The translations under genes were made by a program, and so were the position numbers. Source: Myxococcales bacterium (lineage in GTDB: Bacteria; Myxococcota; Myxococcia; Myxococcales; JAKAPL01). From it: a DNA stretch of 41,722 bases. Below are positions 30,939 to 40,387 of this stretch, piece after piece; the stretch's first letter is position 1; every line of letters begins with the position of its first letter. The notes beneath the pieces are model-generated. The model had not been told where the DNA came from. It did no database searches and worked only from the letters and a program-made list of their open reading frames with translations. The stretch lies in NCBI GenBank assembly GCA_021783235.1, contig JAJXUD010000037.1, forward strand, positions 1-41,722, given 5' to 3'.

Positions 30939-32024
30939 ATGACCCGTTTCTACTCGCTGGTCGCCGCGCTTCTCTCGATGGGGGCCTGCGCCACGGCGCG
31001 GCCGGACGTCACGGTCCATCCCGAGGAGGCGGATCGGCTCGCCCCGACGGCGGCTCCGCCGAAGCAGGCCTGGGTGCCCGACGCCGAGGATCCACCGGAC
31101 GCGCCCGCCCACGACGCCTACTCGGCGGCGGAGTGCGAGCGCGAGGCGCGCCGCGCCTACGGCCGCGGGGAGACCCAGTGGGCATGGCGAGCCCTCCTCG
31201 CCTGCGGCGAGCGGCACGACTTCAACAGCCTCGAGCCGCTGCTCCACCCGCCCTGGGCCCGGGAGATCGCGAGCCACGGCGCCCAGGGCTACGAGCTCGT
31301 CGGCAAGATCCTCGTCCGCACCGGCCTGACGCTCGGCTTCGACCTGCGCCGGCTGCAGAACGCGGGGCTGCCGCTCCTGAGCCTCCGCCAGGTCACGGAC
31401 GATCCCGGGCTCGCCGACGGGCAGTACGTGCTGCTCAGGGCCCAGGTGGGCGCCCGCAAGGCGGTGGGCGGCCAGGAGCTCGTGGAGCTCTTCGAACAGC
31501 GACAGGAGAGCCACTTCGAGGGGATGGGACTCGGGGAGGAGGGCCAGGGCGGCGGTGGCGCCTTCAGCCCGGCGCAGATCAGCCGGATGGGCGGGGCCGG
31601 CGGGCTCGGCTACGGCGGCACGGGCTTCCTCGGCATGCCCTATGGCGGCGCGATGCCGATGGGGGCCGGGATGCGCGGCGGCCTCGTCGGACCGGGGCGC
31701 CCCTACTCCGGCTGGCCCGACGGCGCGCCGTACAACAACGACTACCGGGCCGTGGGTCCGGTCTACGAGAACGACACGATCGACAGCGGCCGCTCGGCGA
31801 TGCTCGATCTCGCCCGCTTCGACCCGCGGCTGACCCCGGGCGTCGACGTCGCGGTGCTGGCGCGGGTCGCCGGGAAGGCGACGCAGAACTCGCTCGGCGC
31901 GGTCTGCCGGCCGGGCAAGAGCGGCGACGCGGTCTGCAAGACGGAAGAGGTCTCGAGCGGCCCGATCCCGCGGCTGGTGCCGGTGAAGCTCTGGATCCTG
32001 GCGACGAACGAAGACGACGACTAG
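30939..32024 (+). CDS. Uncharacterised lipoprotein
   Basis: 361 residues. The lipoprotein signal ends at LLSMGAC (Cys17). The mature part has an N-terminal Pro/Ala-rich region, a helical segment (ECEREARRAYGRGETQWAWR), a mixed domain (LADGQYVLLRAQVGARKA, ELFEQRQESHF), a Gly/Met-rich low-complexity stretch (about 205-255; MPYGGAMPMGAGMRGG) and a C-terminal beta part (VDVAVLARVAGKAT, VPVKLWILATNED). GAGGAGG lies 7 bases before the ATG. No family is recognised. The low-complexity insert may be a flexible surface loop. Codon use matches the surrounding chromosome. Confidence 0.7.
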   Translation: MTRFYSLVAALLSMGACATARPDVTVHPEEADRLAPTAAPPKQAWVPDAEDPPDAPAHDAYSAAECEREARRAYGRGETQWAWRALLACGERHDFNSLEPLLHPPWAREIASHGAQGYELVGKILVRTGLTLGFDLRRLQNAGLPLLSLRQVTDDPGLADGQYVLLRAQVGARKAVGGQELVELFEQRQESHFEGMGLGEEGQGGGGAFSPAQISRMGGAGGLGYGGTGFLGMPYGGAMPMGAGMRGGLVGPGRPYSGWPDGAPYNNDYRAVGPVYENDTIDSGRSAMLDLARFDPRLTPGVDVAVLARVAGKATQNSLGAVCRPGKSGDAVCKTEEVSSGPIPRLVPVKLWILATNEDDD

Positions 32025-32056
32025 AGCGTCGGCCGTTGGGGCCCGCCGCGAACGAG

Positions 32057-32377
32057 CTACGGCTTCTCGAAGATCCGCAGCCGCTCCACGGGTTCGCCGT
32101 GCACGAGGTGCCGCTCGACGATCTCCGGGGCGTCGGCCTCGGTGACTCGCCCGTACCAGACGCCCTCCGGGTAGACCACCACGACCGCGCCGAACTCGCA
32201 GGCGTCGAGGCAGCCGGCGGCGTTCGCCCTCACCTCGCCGCCGAGGCCGCGCTGGCCGATCTCCGCCTTGAACCGGTCGCGCAGCGACTCCGAGCCCTTC
32301 TCCGCGCAGCAACCCTTCGGGTGGCCGGGCGGACGCCGGTTCGTGCAGACGAAGAGATGACGTTCGAATGGAGGCAT
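32057..32377 (-). CDS. Thioredoxin-like [2Fe-2S] ferredoxin
   Basis: 106 residues. The N-terminus HLFVCTNRRP and the Cys at 11, 23/24, 56 and 60 (KGCCAEKG, AAGCLDACEFG) match the thioredoxin-fold [2Fe-2S] ferredoxins of the Shethna/Fd5 type, followed by VVVVYPEGVWYGRVT, a typical core strand and loop. It carries single electrons in the cytoplasm; the partner is unknown. Divergence from the lipoprotein and separation from nrdJ by 170 bases of lower-GC, gene-free DNA give no operon context. Family assignment is reliable. Confidence 0.87.
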   Translation of the reverse strand: MPPFERHLFVCTNRRPPGHPKGCCAEKGSESLRDRFKAEIGQRGLGGEVRANAAGCLDACEFGAVVVVYPEGVWYGRVTEADAPEIVERHLVHGEPVERLRIFEKP

Positions 32378-32547
32378 GGGGAATGGCCGCCGTCGATGGA
32401 ACCTGGCTGCTCGATCGTTCGCTACTCGATCAGGGCACGAGGTTCCTGATGAGGAAGTCGCTTTCGCGTCGGGACAGAGACTGATTTCGTCTGCAATCCG
32501 TTCTTCCTTCTCGACGGCCGGTCAAGGCTACTTTAACCACTCGACGT

Positions 32548-35277
32548 TCAAGAACAACCCGAGGTCGACCCGCAGTTGGCGCACTTGTAGCAGGCGCCGC
32601 TGCGAACCATGATGCTCCCGCAGGTGTGGCACGGTGGCGCGTCGGTCTCCGACTGAATCGCGAAGGCCGGCGCGGGCATCCGGGCACCGGGCTGCGCGGC
32701 GGACCTGGCGTCGACCGCGGCCGGGAGCGATGGCGCCCCCTTCGCGGCCAGCTCGGGCAGGCTCTCCAGCTCCGCCGGCTGGGGCAGGAACTTGAGCGCC
32801 ATCCAGCGGAAGATGTAGTCGACGATCGACTTCGCGATCGGCAGCTGCGGATTGCCCGTGAAGCCGGACGGCTCGAAGCGCGTGTGGCTGAACTTGTCGG
32901 CGAGCACCTGCAGCGGGACGCCGTACTGCAGCGCCATCGAGATCGAGGTGGCGAAGCTGTCCATCAGGCCCGAGACCACCGAGCCCTCCTTCGCCATCAC
33001 GCAGAAGAGCTCGCCGGGCGTCCCGTCCTCGTACATGCCGACCGTCAGGTAGCCCTCGTGGCCGCCGATCGAGAACTTGTGGGTGATCGCCCGCCGCTCC
33101 TCCGGCAACCGCCGGCGCGCGGGCCGGGCCTCGACGGGCGCCGCCGACCTGCTCGTGTTGAGCGGCTGCGACCGCTTGCAGCCGTCCCGGTAGACGGCCA
33201 CGGCCTTGAGCCCGAGCTTCCAGGCCTCGAGGTAGGCCGCCTCGATGTCCTCGACGGTCGCCGTCTGCGGCAGGTTGACGGTCTTCGAGATGGCGCCCGA
33301 CAGGAACGGCTGGACCGCCGCCATCATCCGGACGTGGCCCAGGTAGTGGATGCTCCGCGTCCCCGACGCCGGCCGGAAGGCGCAGTCGAAGACCGGCAGC
33401 TGCTCCGGCTTGAGCTCCGGCGCGCCCTCGATGGTCTCGTGCTCGTCGAGCCAGGCGAGGATCCGCGCGACGGCCTGCGGCGAATAGCCGAGCCGCTCGA
33501 GCGCCGCCGGCACCGTCTGGTTCACGATCTTGAGGACGCCGCCCCCGACGAGCTTCTTGTACTTGATGAGCGCGATGTCCGGCTCGATGCCGGTCGTGTC
33601 GCAGTCCATCATGAAGCCGATGGTGCCGGTGGGGGCGAGCACGGTGACCTGCGAGTTGCGGTAGCCGTGCGCGCGTCCGAGCGCGAGCGCCTCGCCCCAG
33701 GAGGCGCGCGCCGCGAGGAGCAGATCGGGCGGGCAGAGGCCGTCCGGGATCCGCTGCGCGTGCTCACCATGCTTGCCGATGACGCTCAGCATCGGCTCCC
33801 GGTTCTCCGGGAAGCCTTCGAAGGGACCGGTCTGCTCGGCGATGCGAGCGCTCATGGCATAGGCCTCGCCGGTCATGAGCGCCGTGATGGCCCCCGCGTA
33901 GGCCCGCCCAGCCTCGCTGTCGTAGGCGAGGCCGCGCGACATGAGCAGGGCGCCCAGGTTCGCGTAGCCGAGCCCGAGCGGCCGGAAGCGGTGGCTGTTC
34001 TTCTCGATCGCCTCGGTGGGGTAGCGGGCGTTGTCGACGATGATCTCCTGCGCGAGCAGGAGCACGTCGACCGCGTGCTTGAACGCCTCGACGTCGAACT
34101 CCCCGTCGATGGTCCGGAAGTGCATCAGGTTCAACGACGCGAGGTTGCAGGCCGTATCGTCGAGGAACATGTACTCGCTGCACGGGTTCGAGGCGTTGAT
34201 CCGCGCCGTCGTCGAGCAGGTGTGCCAGTCGTTGATGGTGGTGTCGAACTGGAGCCCCGGATCGCCGCAGGCCCAGGCCGCCTGGGCGATCTCGCGGAAG
34301 AGCTCGCGCGCCCGGAGCTGGTCCATCGGGTGGCCGTCGGTCACGGCCCGGGTCGACCACTCCGCGTCGTCCCGCACCGCGCGCATGAACCCGTCGGTGC
34401 AACGGACCGAGTTGTTGGAGTTCTGGAAGAAGATCGAGGCGTAGGCCGGCCCGTTGAAGCTCGGGTCGTAGCCCGCGTCGATGAGCGCCCAGGCCTTCTT
34501 CTCCTCCTCGGCCTTGCAGCGGACGAAGTCGACGATGTCCGGGTGATCGGCGTTCAGGATCACCATCTTGGCGGCGCGGCGCGTCTTGCCGCCACTCTTG
34601 ATGACCCCCGCGAAGGCGTCGAAGCCCTTCATGAAGCTGACCGGCCCGGAGGCGTCGCCGCCGCCCGCGAGCTTCTCCCTGGACGAGCGGATGGGAGAGA
34701 GGTTCGTCCCCGTGCCCGAGCCGTACTTGAAGAGCATCCCCTCGGTGTGGGCGAGCTTCAGGATGCTGTCCATCGAGTCCTGCACGCTGTTGATGAAGCA
34801 GGCCGAGCACTGCGGCTGCTTCTCGACGCCGACGTTGAACCAGACCGGGCTGTTGAAGGCCGCCTTCTGCCGGACGAGCAGGTGCGTCAGCTCGGCGTGG
34901 AAGCTCTCGGCGTCGGCCTCGGTCGCAAAGTAGCCCTGGCGGCGTCCCCAGCCGGCGAGGGTGTCGACCACCCGCCCGATGAGCTGCCGGACGCTCCGCT
35001 CGCGCTCCGGCGTGCCGATGGGTCCGCGGAAGTACTTGGAGGCGACGACGTTGGTCGCGAGCATCGACCACGACTTCGGGATCTCGACGTCCTTCTGCTC
35101 GAAGACGGCCTTGCCGTCCTCGCCGGCGATGATCGCGGTGCGAAGCTCCCAGGCGACCTCGTCGAAGGGATGGACCCCCGGGGTCGTGAAGTAGCGGGGC
35201 ACGGCCACCCCGGCCATCCCGGCTGCCCGCTTCTTGCCGCCCGCTCGCTTGATCGCCTGCGTCTCCCGCACCTGCAT
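32548..35277 (-). CDS. nrdJ: Adenosylcobalamin-dependent (class II) ribonucleotide reductase
   Basis: 909 residues. It reduces ribonucleotides to deoxyribonucleotides with a B12 radical, independent of oxygen. Motifs: NSPVWFNVGV, QCSACFINSVQDSMD, YGSGTGTNLSPIRSS, the active-site loop NPCSEYMFLDDTACN and APTGTIGFMMDCDTTGIEPD. The C-terminus carries a zinc-type cluster (CHTCGSIMVRSGACYKCANC, then SGCS), part of the swinging-arm region of long NrdJ proteins. GAGGAGG lies just upstream of the ATG. No NrdR box or B12 riboswitch is seen in the 150 bases before it. A long NrdJ fits an organism that lives across oxygen gradients. Confidence 0.95.
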   Translation of the reverse strand: MQVRETQAIKRAGGKKRAAGMAGVAVPRYFTTPGVHPFDEVAWELRTAIIAGEDGKAVFEQKDVEIPKSWSMLATNVVASKYFRGPIGTPERERSVRQLIGRVVDTLAGWGRRQGYFATEADAESFHAELTHLLVRQKAAFNSPVWFNVGVEKQPQCSACFINSVQDSMDSILKLAHTEGMLFKYGSGTGTNLSPIRSSREKLAGGGDASGPVSFMKGFDAFAGVIKSGGKTRRAAKMVILNADHPDIVDFVRCKAEEEKKAWALIDAGYDPSFNGPAYASIFFQNSNNSVRCTDGFMRAVRDDAEWSTRAVTDGHPMDQLRARELFREIAQAAWACGDPGLQFDTTINDWHTCSTTARINASNPCSEYMFLDDTACNLASLNLMHFRTIDGEFDVEAFKHAVDVLLLAQEIIVDNARYPTEAIEKNSHRFRPLGLGYANLGALLMSRGLAYDSEAGRAYAGAITALMTGEAYAMSARIAEQTGPFEGFPENREPMLSVIGKHGEHAQRIPDGLCPPDLLLAARASWGEALALGRAHGYRNSQVTVLAPTGTIGFMMDCDTTGIEPDIALIKYKKLVGGGVLKIVNQTVPAALERLGYSPQAVARILAWLDEHETIEGAPELKPEQLPVFDCAFRPASGTRSIHYLGHVRMMAAVQPFLSGAISKTVNLPQTATVEDIEAAYLEAWKLGLKAVAVYRDGCKRSQPLNTSRSAAPVEARPARRRLPEERRAITHKFSIGGHEGYLTVGMYEDGTPGELFCVMAKEGSVVSGLMDSFATSISMALQYGVPLQVLADKFSHTRFEPSGFTGNPQLPIAKSIVDYIFRWMALKFLPQPAELESLPELAAKGAPSLPAAVDARSAAQPGARMPAPAFAIQSETDAPPCHTCGSIMVRSGACYKCANCGSTSGCS

Positions 35278-35428
35278 TGGTCTCCTCCTCTTTCTTAATA
35301 ACCGCCGGGGAAAGGCCGGCCTCGGGCGGGACCCGTCGTGCGCTCGCTCTGCCTCGATTGTCCCCGCCGCATCGTTGGAGGGACAGGTCTACCCGCCCCC
35401 TCTGACATCGGGCGCCGCCGCCGCGAAG

Positions 35429-35725
35429 CTAGCGTGCAACCCTTCGGAATCGCGAGGGCGCCGGCTCGGGGAAGCGCTGATCCGGGTGGAGCCGCTTCGC
35501 GCGATCCAAGAGCACGGGCTCGGATTCGACGTGCTCGGGATCGGGCAGGCAGCAGTCGACCGGGCAGACCGTCGCGCAGGCCTCCCGATCGTTGAAACCG
35601 ACGCACTCGGTGCAGAGCGCGGGGTCGATGACGAACAGCTCCTCGCCCTGCGAGATGGCGCCGTTCGGGCACTCCGGTTCGCAGGCGCCGCAGTTGATGC
35701 AGACGTCGGTGATGCGGGTCGCCAT
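35429..35725 (-). CDS. YfhL-type 2[4Fe-4S] ferredoxin
   Basis: 98 residues. Two clusters are marked by CINCGACEPECP near the start and by CTECVGFNDREACATVCPVD, where the extended spacing between the second and third Cys is typical of the YfhL group. A basic tail follows the Fe-S core. It is an electron carrier in the cytoplasm. It ends 151 bases before nrdJ begins on the same strand, so co-transcription is possible. No strong ribosome-binding site precedes the ATG. Confidence 0.9.
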   Translation of the reverse strand: MATRITDVCINCGACEPECPNGAISQGEELFVIDPALCTECVGFNDREACATVCPVDCCLPDPEHVESEPVLLDRAKRLHPDQRFPEPAPSRFRRVAR

Positions 35726-35779
35726 CGGGAGGTCTTCTAGCGAACCGCGACCGCCCCCGCAACGCGCCGCTGGAACTCG

Positions 35780-35983
35780 CTAGCTGACGCCCGCCACCTC
35801 TTCCTTCACGAGCTCCTCGTCGAGCCGCTCGCGAAGCCGCTGTAGCAGCCGCTCCTGCTCCTTGATCCGATCGCGCATCGGCTCGTTCTCGGTGCGGACG
35901 ACCTCGGAGCGAATCTCGGGGATCGTCCAATCGAGCAGCCGGAGGACCGCTTGCGCCTCGTCCGTGCTCAAATCGATTTTCAT
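35780..35983 (-). CDS. Small uncharacterised helical protein
   Basis: 67 residues: MKIDLSTDEAQAVLRLLDWT then a coiled-coil-like helix (RDRIKEQERLLQRLRERLDE). The ATG at 35983 has GGAG 7 bases upstream; the frame could extend to 36019 but that start lacks a site. No family is recognised; small proteins of this pattern occur in many soil bacteria. It lies between the ferredoxin and the KGG protein on the same strand. Confidence 0.6.
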   Translation of the reverse strand: MKIDLSTDEAQAVLRLLDWTIPEIRSEVVRTENEPMRDRIKEQERLLQRLRERLDEELVKEEVAGVS

Positions 35984-36076
35984 CGCAGCTCTCCGTGACC
36001 CCCAAGGACCGCCCCGCACCCCCTCTGCCTCCCCGGCGAACCGGAGAGACGGGGGAGGACGGGGCGTCGACGTTTC

Positions 36077-36379
36077 CTAGTGCTTCGCCATCCCCTTGCC
36101 CTCGTCGATCAGCTCGCGCACGCGCTGGCCGCCCTTGTGGCCGATCTCCGAATAGAAGCTGGGACCGCGGGTCCGAGACACCGTCTCGCCGCCGAGGCGC
36201 CCGAGCTCCCGGTAGCCCTCCGGCCCGAGCTGCACCTTGCGAGCCTCGCCGCCTTTCTCGCCCCCCTTGCGGCCGATCTCCGAATAGAACTCGCGTCCAC
36301 GCTCGCGGGCCACCTTCTCGCCGCCGAGGCGTCCAGCCTCCTGGACGGTCATCGACTTCCCGTGGGTCTTCATCGCCAT
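36077..36379 (-). CDS. KGG-repeat (Con-10/GsiB-like) stress protein
   Basis: 100 residues, hydrophilic and Gly/Arg/Glu-rich. Repeats of FYSEIGRKGGEKGG, GRLGGEKVARERGREFYS and FYSEIGHKGGQRV match the KGG motif of Con-10, GsiB and plant group 1 LEA proteins, which build up in desiccation, spores or general stress. The Met-Ala-Met start at 36379 has a G-rich site about 8 to 10 bases upstream; the open frame continues further but looks non-coding. Such a protein fits an organism able to dry out or sporulate. Function is by family. Confidence 0.85.
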   Translation of the reverse strand: MAMKTHGKSMTVQEAGRLGGEKVARERGREFYSEIGRKGGEKGGEARKVQLGPEGYRELGRLGGETVSRTRGPSFYSEIGHKGGQRVRELIDEGKGMAKH

Positions 36380-36523
36380 TTCGACTTCACCCCTTTCGCC
36401 CCGGCGCGTCTCTCCCCGCTGCCCGTGGCCCCCTCCTCCACTGACCTCGCAGGGGCGCCGGTCGCTCGACACTTACGGTAGCCATTCGACGGGTCCGAAA
36501 CAGACGGCAGGCCTGCTCGCGGC

Positions 36524-37492
36524 TCAACGGTAGCGATCGAGCGTCTTCTCGATCCGTTCGCGCGCCGCCTCGCTCAGCTCCGGCGGTCCCGCGATCTCGG
36601 CCGCCCCCGCGAACGACAGCATGAACGAAACCGTCCAGGCGTCGGCCGGGCCCGAGAGCGTGACCGACCCCACCTCGCGCCCCTCCCGCTCCACCGCGGC
36701 GGCGCCGAAGCGCTCCTCCGCGTAGCGCAGGACGCTCCCGCCCCGCAGCCGCAACCGCGGCCGCTCCTGCTCCTTGCCGGGCGGCGGCGGCTCGCCGGGG
36801 ACGCGCGGGCCCCGCCGCTCGGGGGGCAGCGGCTCGAAGGTCCGGCTCGTCGTCCGGGCCGAGCGGATCCGGTCCACCCGGAAGCTGCGGTCGTCGCCGC
36901 GGGTCAGGCAGAAGGCCGAGAGGTAGAAGTGGCCCTGCGCCCAGCGCAGCTCGCGCGGGCGGACCGGCCGCACCGTCACCTCGCCGCGGCTCTCGGCCCA
37001 GTAGTCGAGCTCGACCTCGCGCCGCTCGGCGATGGCCTCCCGCAAAAGCGCCGCCGCCTTCGCCTCGCCGGGCGGTCGCGCCACCGCGAAGCGGCCGAGC
37101 AGATCGCGGTAGAGCCTGAGCGCCTGCGGCGGCAGCGCCGCCTCGATCCGGCCGAGGGCCCGCGCGATCGCGCCGTCGTCCCCCTCGGCCATCCCCCGGG
37201 CCGCCGCCGCGAGCGCCAGCGCCTCGAGGGCCGTGAGCCTGGGCGGCCGCTCGAAGGCCTGGTCGAGCTCCACGTAGACCTTGCCGTCCTCGACCCGCAG
37301 GTCGACGCAGTCGTCGGGCGCGAACGGCGGTTGCCCCACCATGAGGAGAAAATCGAGCTCGCCGACGAGCTCTTCGGCGGGAAGCTGCAGGAAGGCCGCG
37401 AGATCCTCGAGCGGCACGCCCTGGTGATGCGCCACGTAGGGGACCAGGAGAAGGAGGCGGCGCAGCCGCTCGCGCAGATCCGGGCTCGCCAC
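36524..37492 (-). CDS. WYL-domain transcriptional regulator (second of a pair)
   Basis: 322 residues from GTG. An N-terminal helix-turn-helix-like region (RLRRLLLLVPYVAHHQGVPL, DLAAFLQLPAEELVGELDFL) is followed by a WYL domain (about 165-240; REVELDYWAESRGEVTVRPV, FYLSAFCLTRGDDRSFRVDR) and a WCX-type C-terminus. It starts 3 bases after the stop of a second WYL protein, the arrangement of PafB/PafC regulators of mycobacterial DNA-damage genes. WYL domains sense nucleic acids or other ligands. Regulation of DNA repair is possible but not shown; no proteasome genes are nearby. Confidence 0.87.
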   Translation of the reverse strand: MASPDLRERLRRLLLLVPYVAHHQGVPLEDLAAFLQLPAEELVGELDFLLMVGQPPFAPDDCVDLRVEDGKVYVELDQAFERPPRLTALEALALAAAARGMAEGDDGAIARALGRIEAALPPQALRLYRDLLGRFAVARPPGEAKAAALLREAIAERREVELDYWAESRGEVTVRPVRPRELRWAQGHFYLSAFCLTRGDDRSFRVDRIRSARTTSRTFEPLPPERRGPRVPGEPPPPGKEQERPRLRLRGGSVLRYAEERFGAAAVEREGREVGSVTLSGPADAWTVSFMLSFAGAAEIAGPPELSEAARERIEKTLDRYR

Positions 37493-37495
37493 GCC

Positions 37496-38611
37496 TCAGC
37501 CCCTCCCCCGCCGCCGGCCAGCCGCCGCCGCGAGCGAACGGCCCGCCGAGTGGCGCACGAGCAGATCCTCGAGGATCTCGCGGGCGCGAGCGCGCAGCTC
37601 GGGCGGGCCCACGATCTCCGCGCCGGGCCCGAGCGGCAGCACCGCCCGGAGGAGCGCGTCCCCGTCCGCGACGTCGAGCGCCAGCGTCACGCCCTTCTTC
37701 GTCTTGCCGGCGCGCCGGCTCCCCGCGAAGGTCCGGTCGGCGAGGAAGGCCAGGTCCGGGGAGAGCCAGAGCGTCGCCTCGATGGGCGCGTGGCGCGGGT
37801 ACTCCCAGGGACGCGCGACCGCGACCTTCGAGAGCTCGAAGTCCGCCGGGATCTCGTAGTCGGGCGAGCGCGGCTTCGACTCGTTCACCGACAGCTCGCG
37901 GATCCGGTCGACGCGGAAGCTGCGCTGGCCGCCGCGCAGGTGGCAGTAGCCCGCGAGGATCCAGCTGCCGTAGCGGTAGACGAGGCCGTAGGGATCGACC
38001 TCGCGCTTCACCCTCTCGCCCGACTGGAGGCTCTCGTAGACCAGGGTCGCCCGCTTGCGCGCCGCCACCGCCCCCGAGAGCGCCCCGAGGTGGCCCGCGA
38101 GCGCCTCCCGCCCCTCGCGCCCCGCCGCGGGCAAGAGCGCCTGCCGCGCCCAGTTGCGCGAGAAGCCCGGGTCGGACGGCGAGGGGCGCCCGCCCTTCGC
38201 CTTGCCCCTCCTTCCGGCCGAGGCCGACTCGTCCCCGGCGGCGAAGGCCATCTTCTTGAGCGCGTGGGCGAGATCGTCGCGAAACGGGAAGGCGTCCTCC
38301 GCGAGCGCCGACGCGCCGGCGGCGTAGAGGACCGCGAGCTCGTCGGGCCGCAGCCCGAGCTCCGGGAGGTAGTAGCCGCTCCGGTCGAGCTGGTAGCCGT
38401 CCTTCTCGCGCTCCTCCCCTTGCAGGTAGAGCAACGCGATGCCGAGCTCGAGCAGATCCGCCTTGTCCCGCTCGAACTTGCGGATGTTCGCCTCGGCGGA
38501 TCCCTGCGCGTAGTCCTCGGGGAACGCCTCCTGGATGTCCGCCCAGGAGACGACCTCCCGGGCGTTCAGGAAGAGGGCGACGAGATCGAGCAGACGTTCG
38601 GCGCGCTCCAC
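37496..38611 (-). CDS. WYL-domain transcriptional regulator (first of a pair)
   Basis: 371 residues from GTG. The N-terminal winged-helix segment (ERAERLLDLVALFLNAREVV, ADIQEAFPEDYAQGSAEANI) is followed by a WYL domain (about 180-250; KRATLVYESLQSGERVKREV, YRYGSWILAGYCHLRGGQRS) and a C-terminal WCX domain. The typical FRVDRIREL motif is present. It is the upstream partner of the regulator at 36524; together they resemble PafB-PafC. A TGCTAG-type element occurs far upstream, but no clear promoter is proposed. Confidence 0.87.
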   Translation of the reverse strand: MERAERLLDLVALFLNAREVVSWADIQEAFPEDYAQGSAEANIRKFERDKADLLELGIALLYLQGEEREKDGYQLDRSGYYLPELGLRPDELAVLYAAGASALAEDAFPFRDDLAHALKKMAFAAGDESASAGRRGKAKGGRPSPSDPGFSRNWARQALLPAAGREGREALAGHLGALSGAVAARKRATLVYESLQSGERVKREVDPYGLVYRYGSWILAGYCHLRGGQRSFRVDRIRELSVNESKPRSPDYEIPADFELSKVAVARPWEYPRHAPIEATLWLSPDLAFLADRTFAGSRRAGKTKKGVTLALDVADGDALLRAVLPLGPGAEIVGPPELRARAREILEDLLVRHSAGRSLAAAAGRRRGRG

Positions 38612-38674
38612 GTGCGGACACGACCCCCGGGAGAGGGAAACGCTGACCAGCCTAGCACTCGGCGCGCGCCCACG

Positions 38675-40387
38675 TCAGCCCCCGCGCCGCCGCTCCCGGG
38701 CGCCCGGGAGCTCGACGAAGAAGGTGGAGCCGCTGCCGACCGCGCTCTCGACCCGAACCGTGCCGCCCGAGGCCTCCACGATCCGCCGGACGATCCAGAG
38801 CCCCAGGCCGAGCCCAGGGAAGCTGCGGACGCTCACGGCGCGCTCGAAGCGGCCGAAGAGCCGCTCGCGATCCTCCGGGGGGATCCCGATTCCCGAATCG
38901 GCGACGACGAGCTGCGCGCGATCTCCCAGCCGCCCGAGCGAAACACGCACCGGCCGCCCCTCCCCGTACTTCACCGCGTTGCCGACCAGGTTCGTCACCA
39001 GCTCATCGATCCGGAAGCCGTCCCAGTCGCCGAAGACCGGCTCCGGCGCATCGAGCACGAGCTCGCTCCCCCCAAACGGGGGCTCCCGGAAGCGCTGCAC
39101 GACCTCGGCGACGAGCTCGCGCAGGTCGAGCTCCCGCGGCTCGAGCCGTAGCGGGCCCCCCGCGAGGAGCTGCGAGACGTCGAGGAGCCTCGCCACCAGG
39201 CTCTGCAGCCGGTCGACCTGCCGCCGTGCCGACAGCAGGCGCTCTTCGATCTGCCCGGGGGTGCCCTTCTGGCGGCGCGCCAGCTCCACCTGGATCTTGA
39301 GGGCCGTCAGCGGCGTGTTCAGCTCATGGGAGGCGATCGTCAGGAACTCGTCGCGCGCCGCCACCGCCTCCTGGAGCCGGTTGCGCGCCTCGGCGAGCTC
39401 GCGGAACAGCCTCGCGTTGTCCACGGCCAGGGCCGCCCGCGCCGCAAGCTCCTGCGCCCGAACCAGCTCCTTCGGCCCGTAGCGCCTCTCCCCGCCGGAG
39501 ATCATGAACGACAGGACGCCGATCGTCCTGCCCCGCGCCACCAGGGGGACGACCATCGCCGAGGCGACGCCGAGCCGCTCGAGCGCATCGAGGTGCGCGG
39601 GAGACTGCGCCAGCCGCGCCAGATCGGCGTGCGTCACCTCCGGGATCAGCCGTGGCTCGGCCGCCAGGTCGACCCGCGCCGCCTCCGGGCGATGCTCGGT
39701 GGGCGGGAAGCTCTCCGCGTACAGCCGCGCCAGATCGGCCTTTGCCGGATCCGCGTGGTAGACCGCCGTCCGCCGCATCGCCCCGCCCTCTCGCGAGGCG
39801 ACGGTGCACCAGTCGGCGATCCGCGGCACGGCGAGTCGGCCGATCCGGCGCAGGGTCTCGTCGAGGTCGAGCGACTCCCCGAGGAGGCGGGCCGCCTCGG
39901 CGAGGAAGGTCGCCCACTCGAGCGCCTCGCGATCGGCCGCGCGCAGGACGGTGAAGGTCTCGCCCACGGCCGCGGCCTCCCGAACCGCCGCCTGCAGCCC
40001 CGTGGCCGTCTGCCAGACGAGGAGGAGCGCGAGCAGCGCGAAGGCGGCCAGGCTCGCGGCGAGCAACGCCCGCCCCGGGGCGCCGAGCAGCTCGACCGAC
40101 CGACCCGAGGCGATGCCCACGGCGCCCACGAAGAGCGCCGCCGCGAGGGTGGCCGCGCCGAGGAGCCGGAGGCGGCGCCTCGAGACGTGCGGCAGCGAGA
40201 GGAGCGGCGCGAGCAGGGAGCAGAGCAGGAGCGCCGGAAAGAGCGGCGGCGCGAGGAGCACGGCGCCGCAGACGAAGGCCAGCGCCGCGAGCGACGCGGC
40301 GGTGGCCAGCGCCGCGAGCGGCGAGCGGCCGACGGCCAAGTCGAGCACGAAAGTGGCCAGCTCGACCGCCCCGAGGAGAAGGGCCAC
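38675..40387 (-). CDS. Membrane-bound GAF histidine kinase; true start probably further upstream
   Basis: 570 residues from the first usual start (GTG). Order: several membrane helices (1-130), GAF domain (about 155-330), HisKA with SHELNTPLTALK (His354), and HATPase with NLVGNAVKYGEG, DSGIGIPPEDRERLFGRFER and GLGLGLWIV. It would sense a ligand through GAF or membrane and autophosphorylate. The same frame stays protein-like for another 58 codons, adding a further membrane helix (AVGLAFGAVYLALGWSGS) before a TAA at 40613-40615, with no ATG, GTG or TTG. Possible starts are ACG at 40561 (AAGGGG 6 bases upstream) or CTG at 40501 or 40474. No response regulator is adjacent. Confidence 0.87.
   Translation of the reverse strand: MALLLGAVELATFVLDLAVGRSPLAALATAASLAALAFVCGAVLLAPPLFPALLLCSLLAPLLSLPHVSRRRLRLLGAATLAAALFVGAVGIASGRSVELLGAPGRALLAASLAAFALLALLLVWQTATGLQAAVREAAAVGETFTVLRAADREALEWATFLAEAARLLGESLDLDETLRRIGRLAVPRIADWCTVASREGGAMRRTAVYHADPAKADLARLYAESFPPTEHRPEAARVDLAAEPRLIPEVTHADLARLAQSPAHLDALERLGVASAMVVPLVARGRTIGVLSFMISGGERRYGPKELVRAQELAARAALAVDNARLFRELAEARNRLQEAVAARDEFLTIASHELNTPLTALKIQVELARRQKGTPGQIEERLLSARRQVDRLQSLVARLLDVSQLLAGGPLRLEPRELDLRELVAEVVQRFREPPFGGSELVLDAPEPVFGDWDGFRIDELVTNLVGNAVKYGEGRPVRVSLGRLGDRAQLVVADSGIGIPPEDRERLFGRFERAVSVRSFPGLGLGLWIVRRIVEASGGTVRVESAVGSGSTFFVELPGARERRRGG

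Noticed and set aside
35278-35428. B12 riboswitch or NrdR box before nrdJ
   Set aside because: Neither the conserved B12-box bases nor an NrdR-like palindrome can be found in this stretch.
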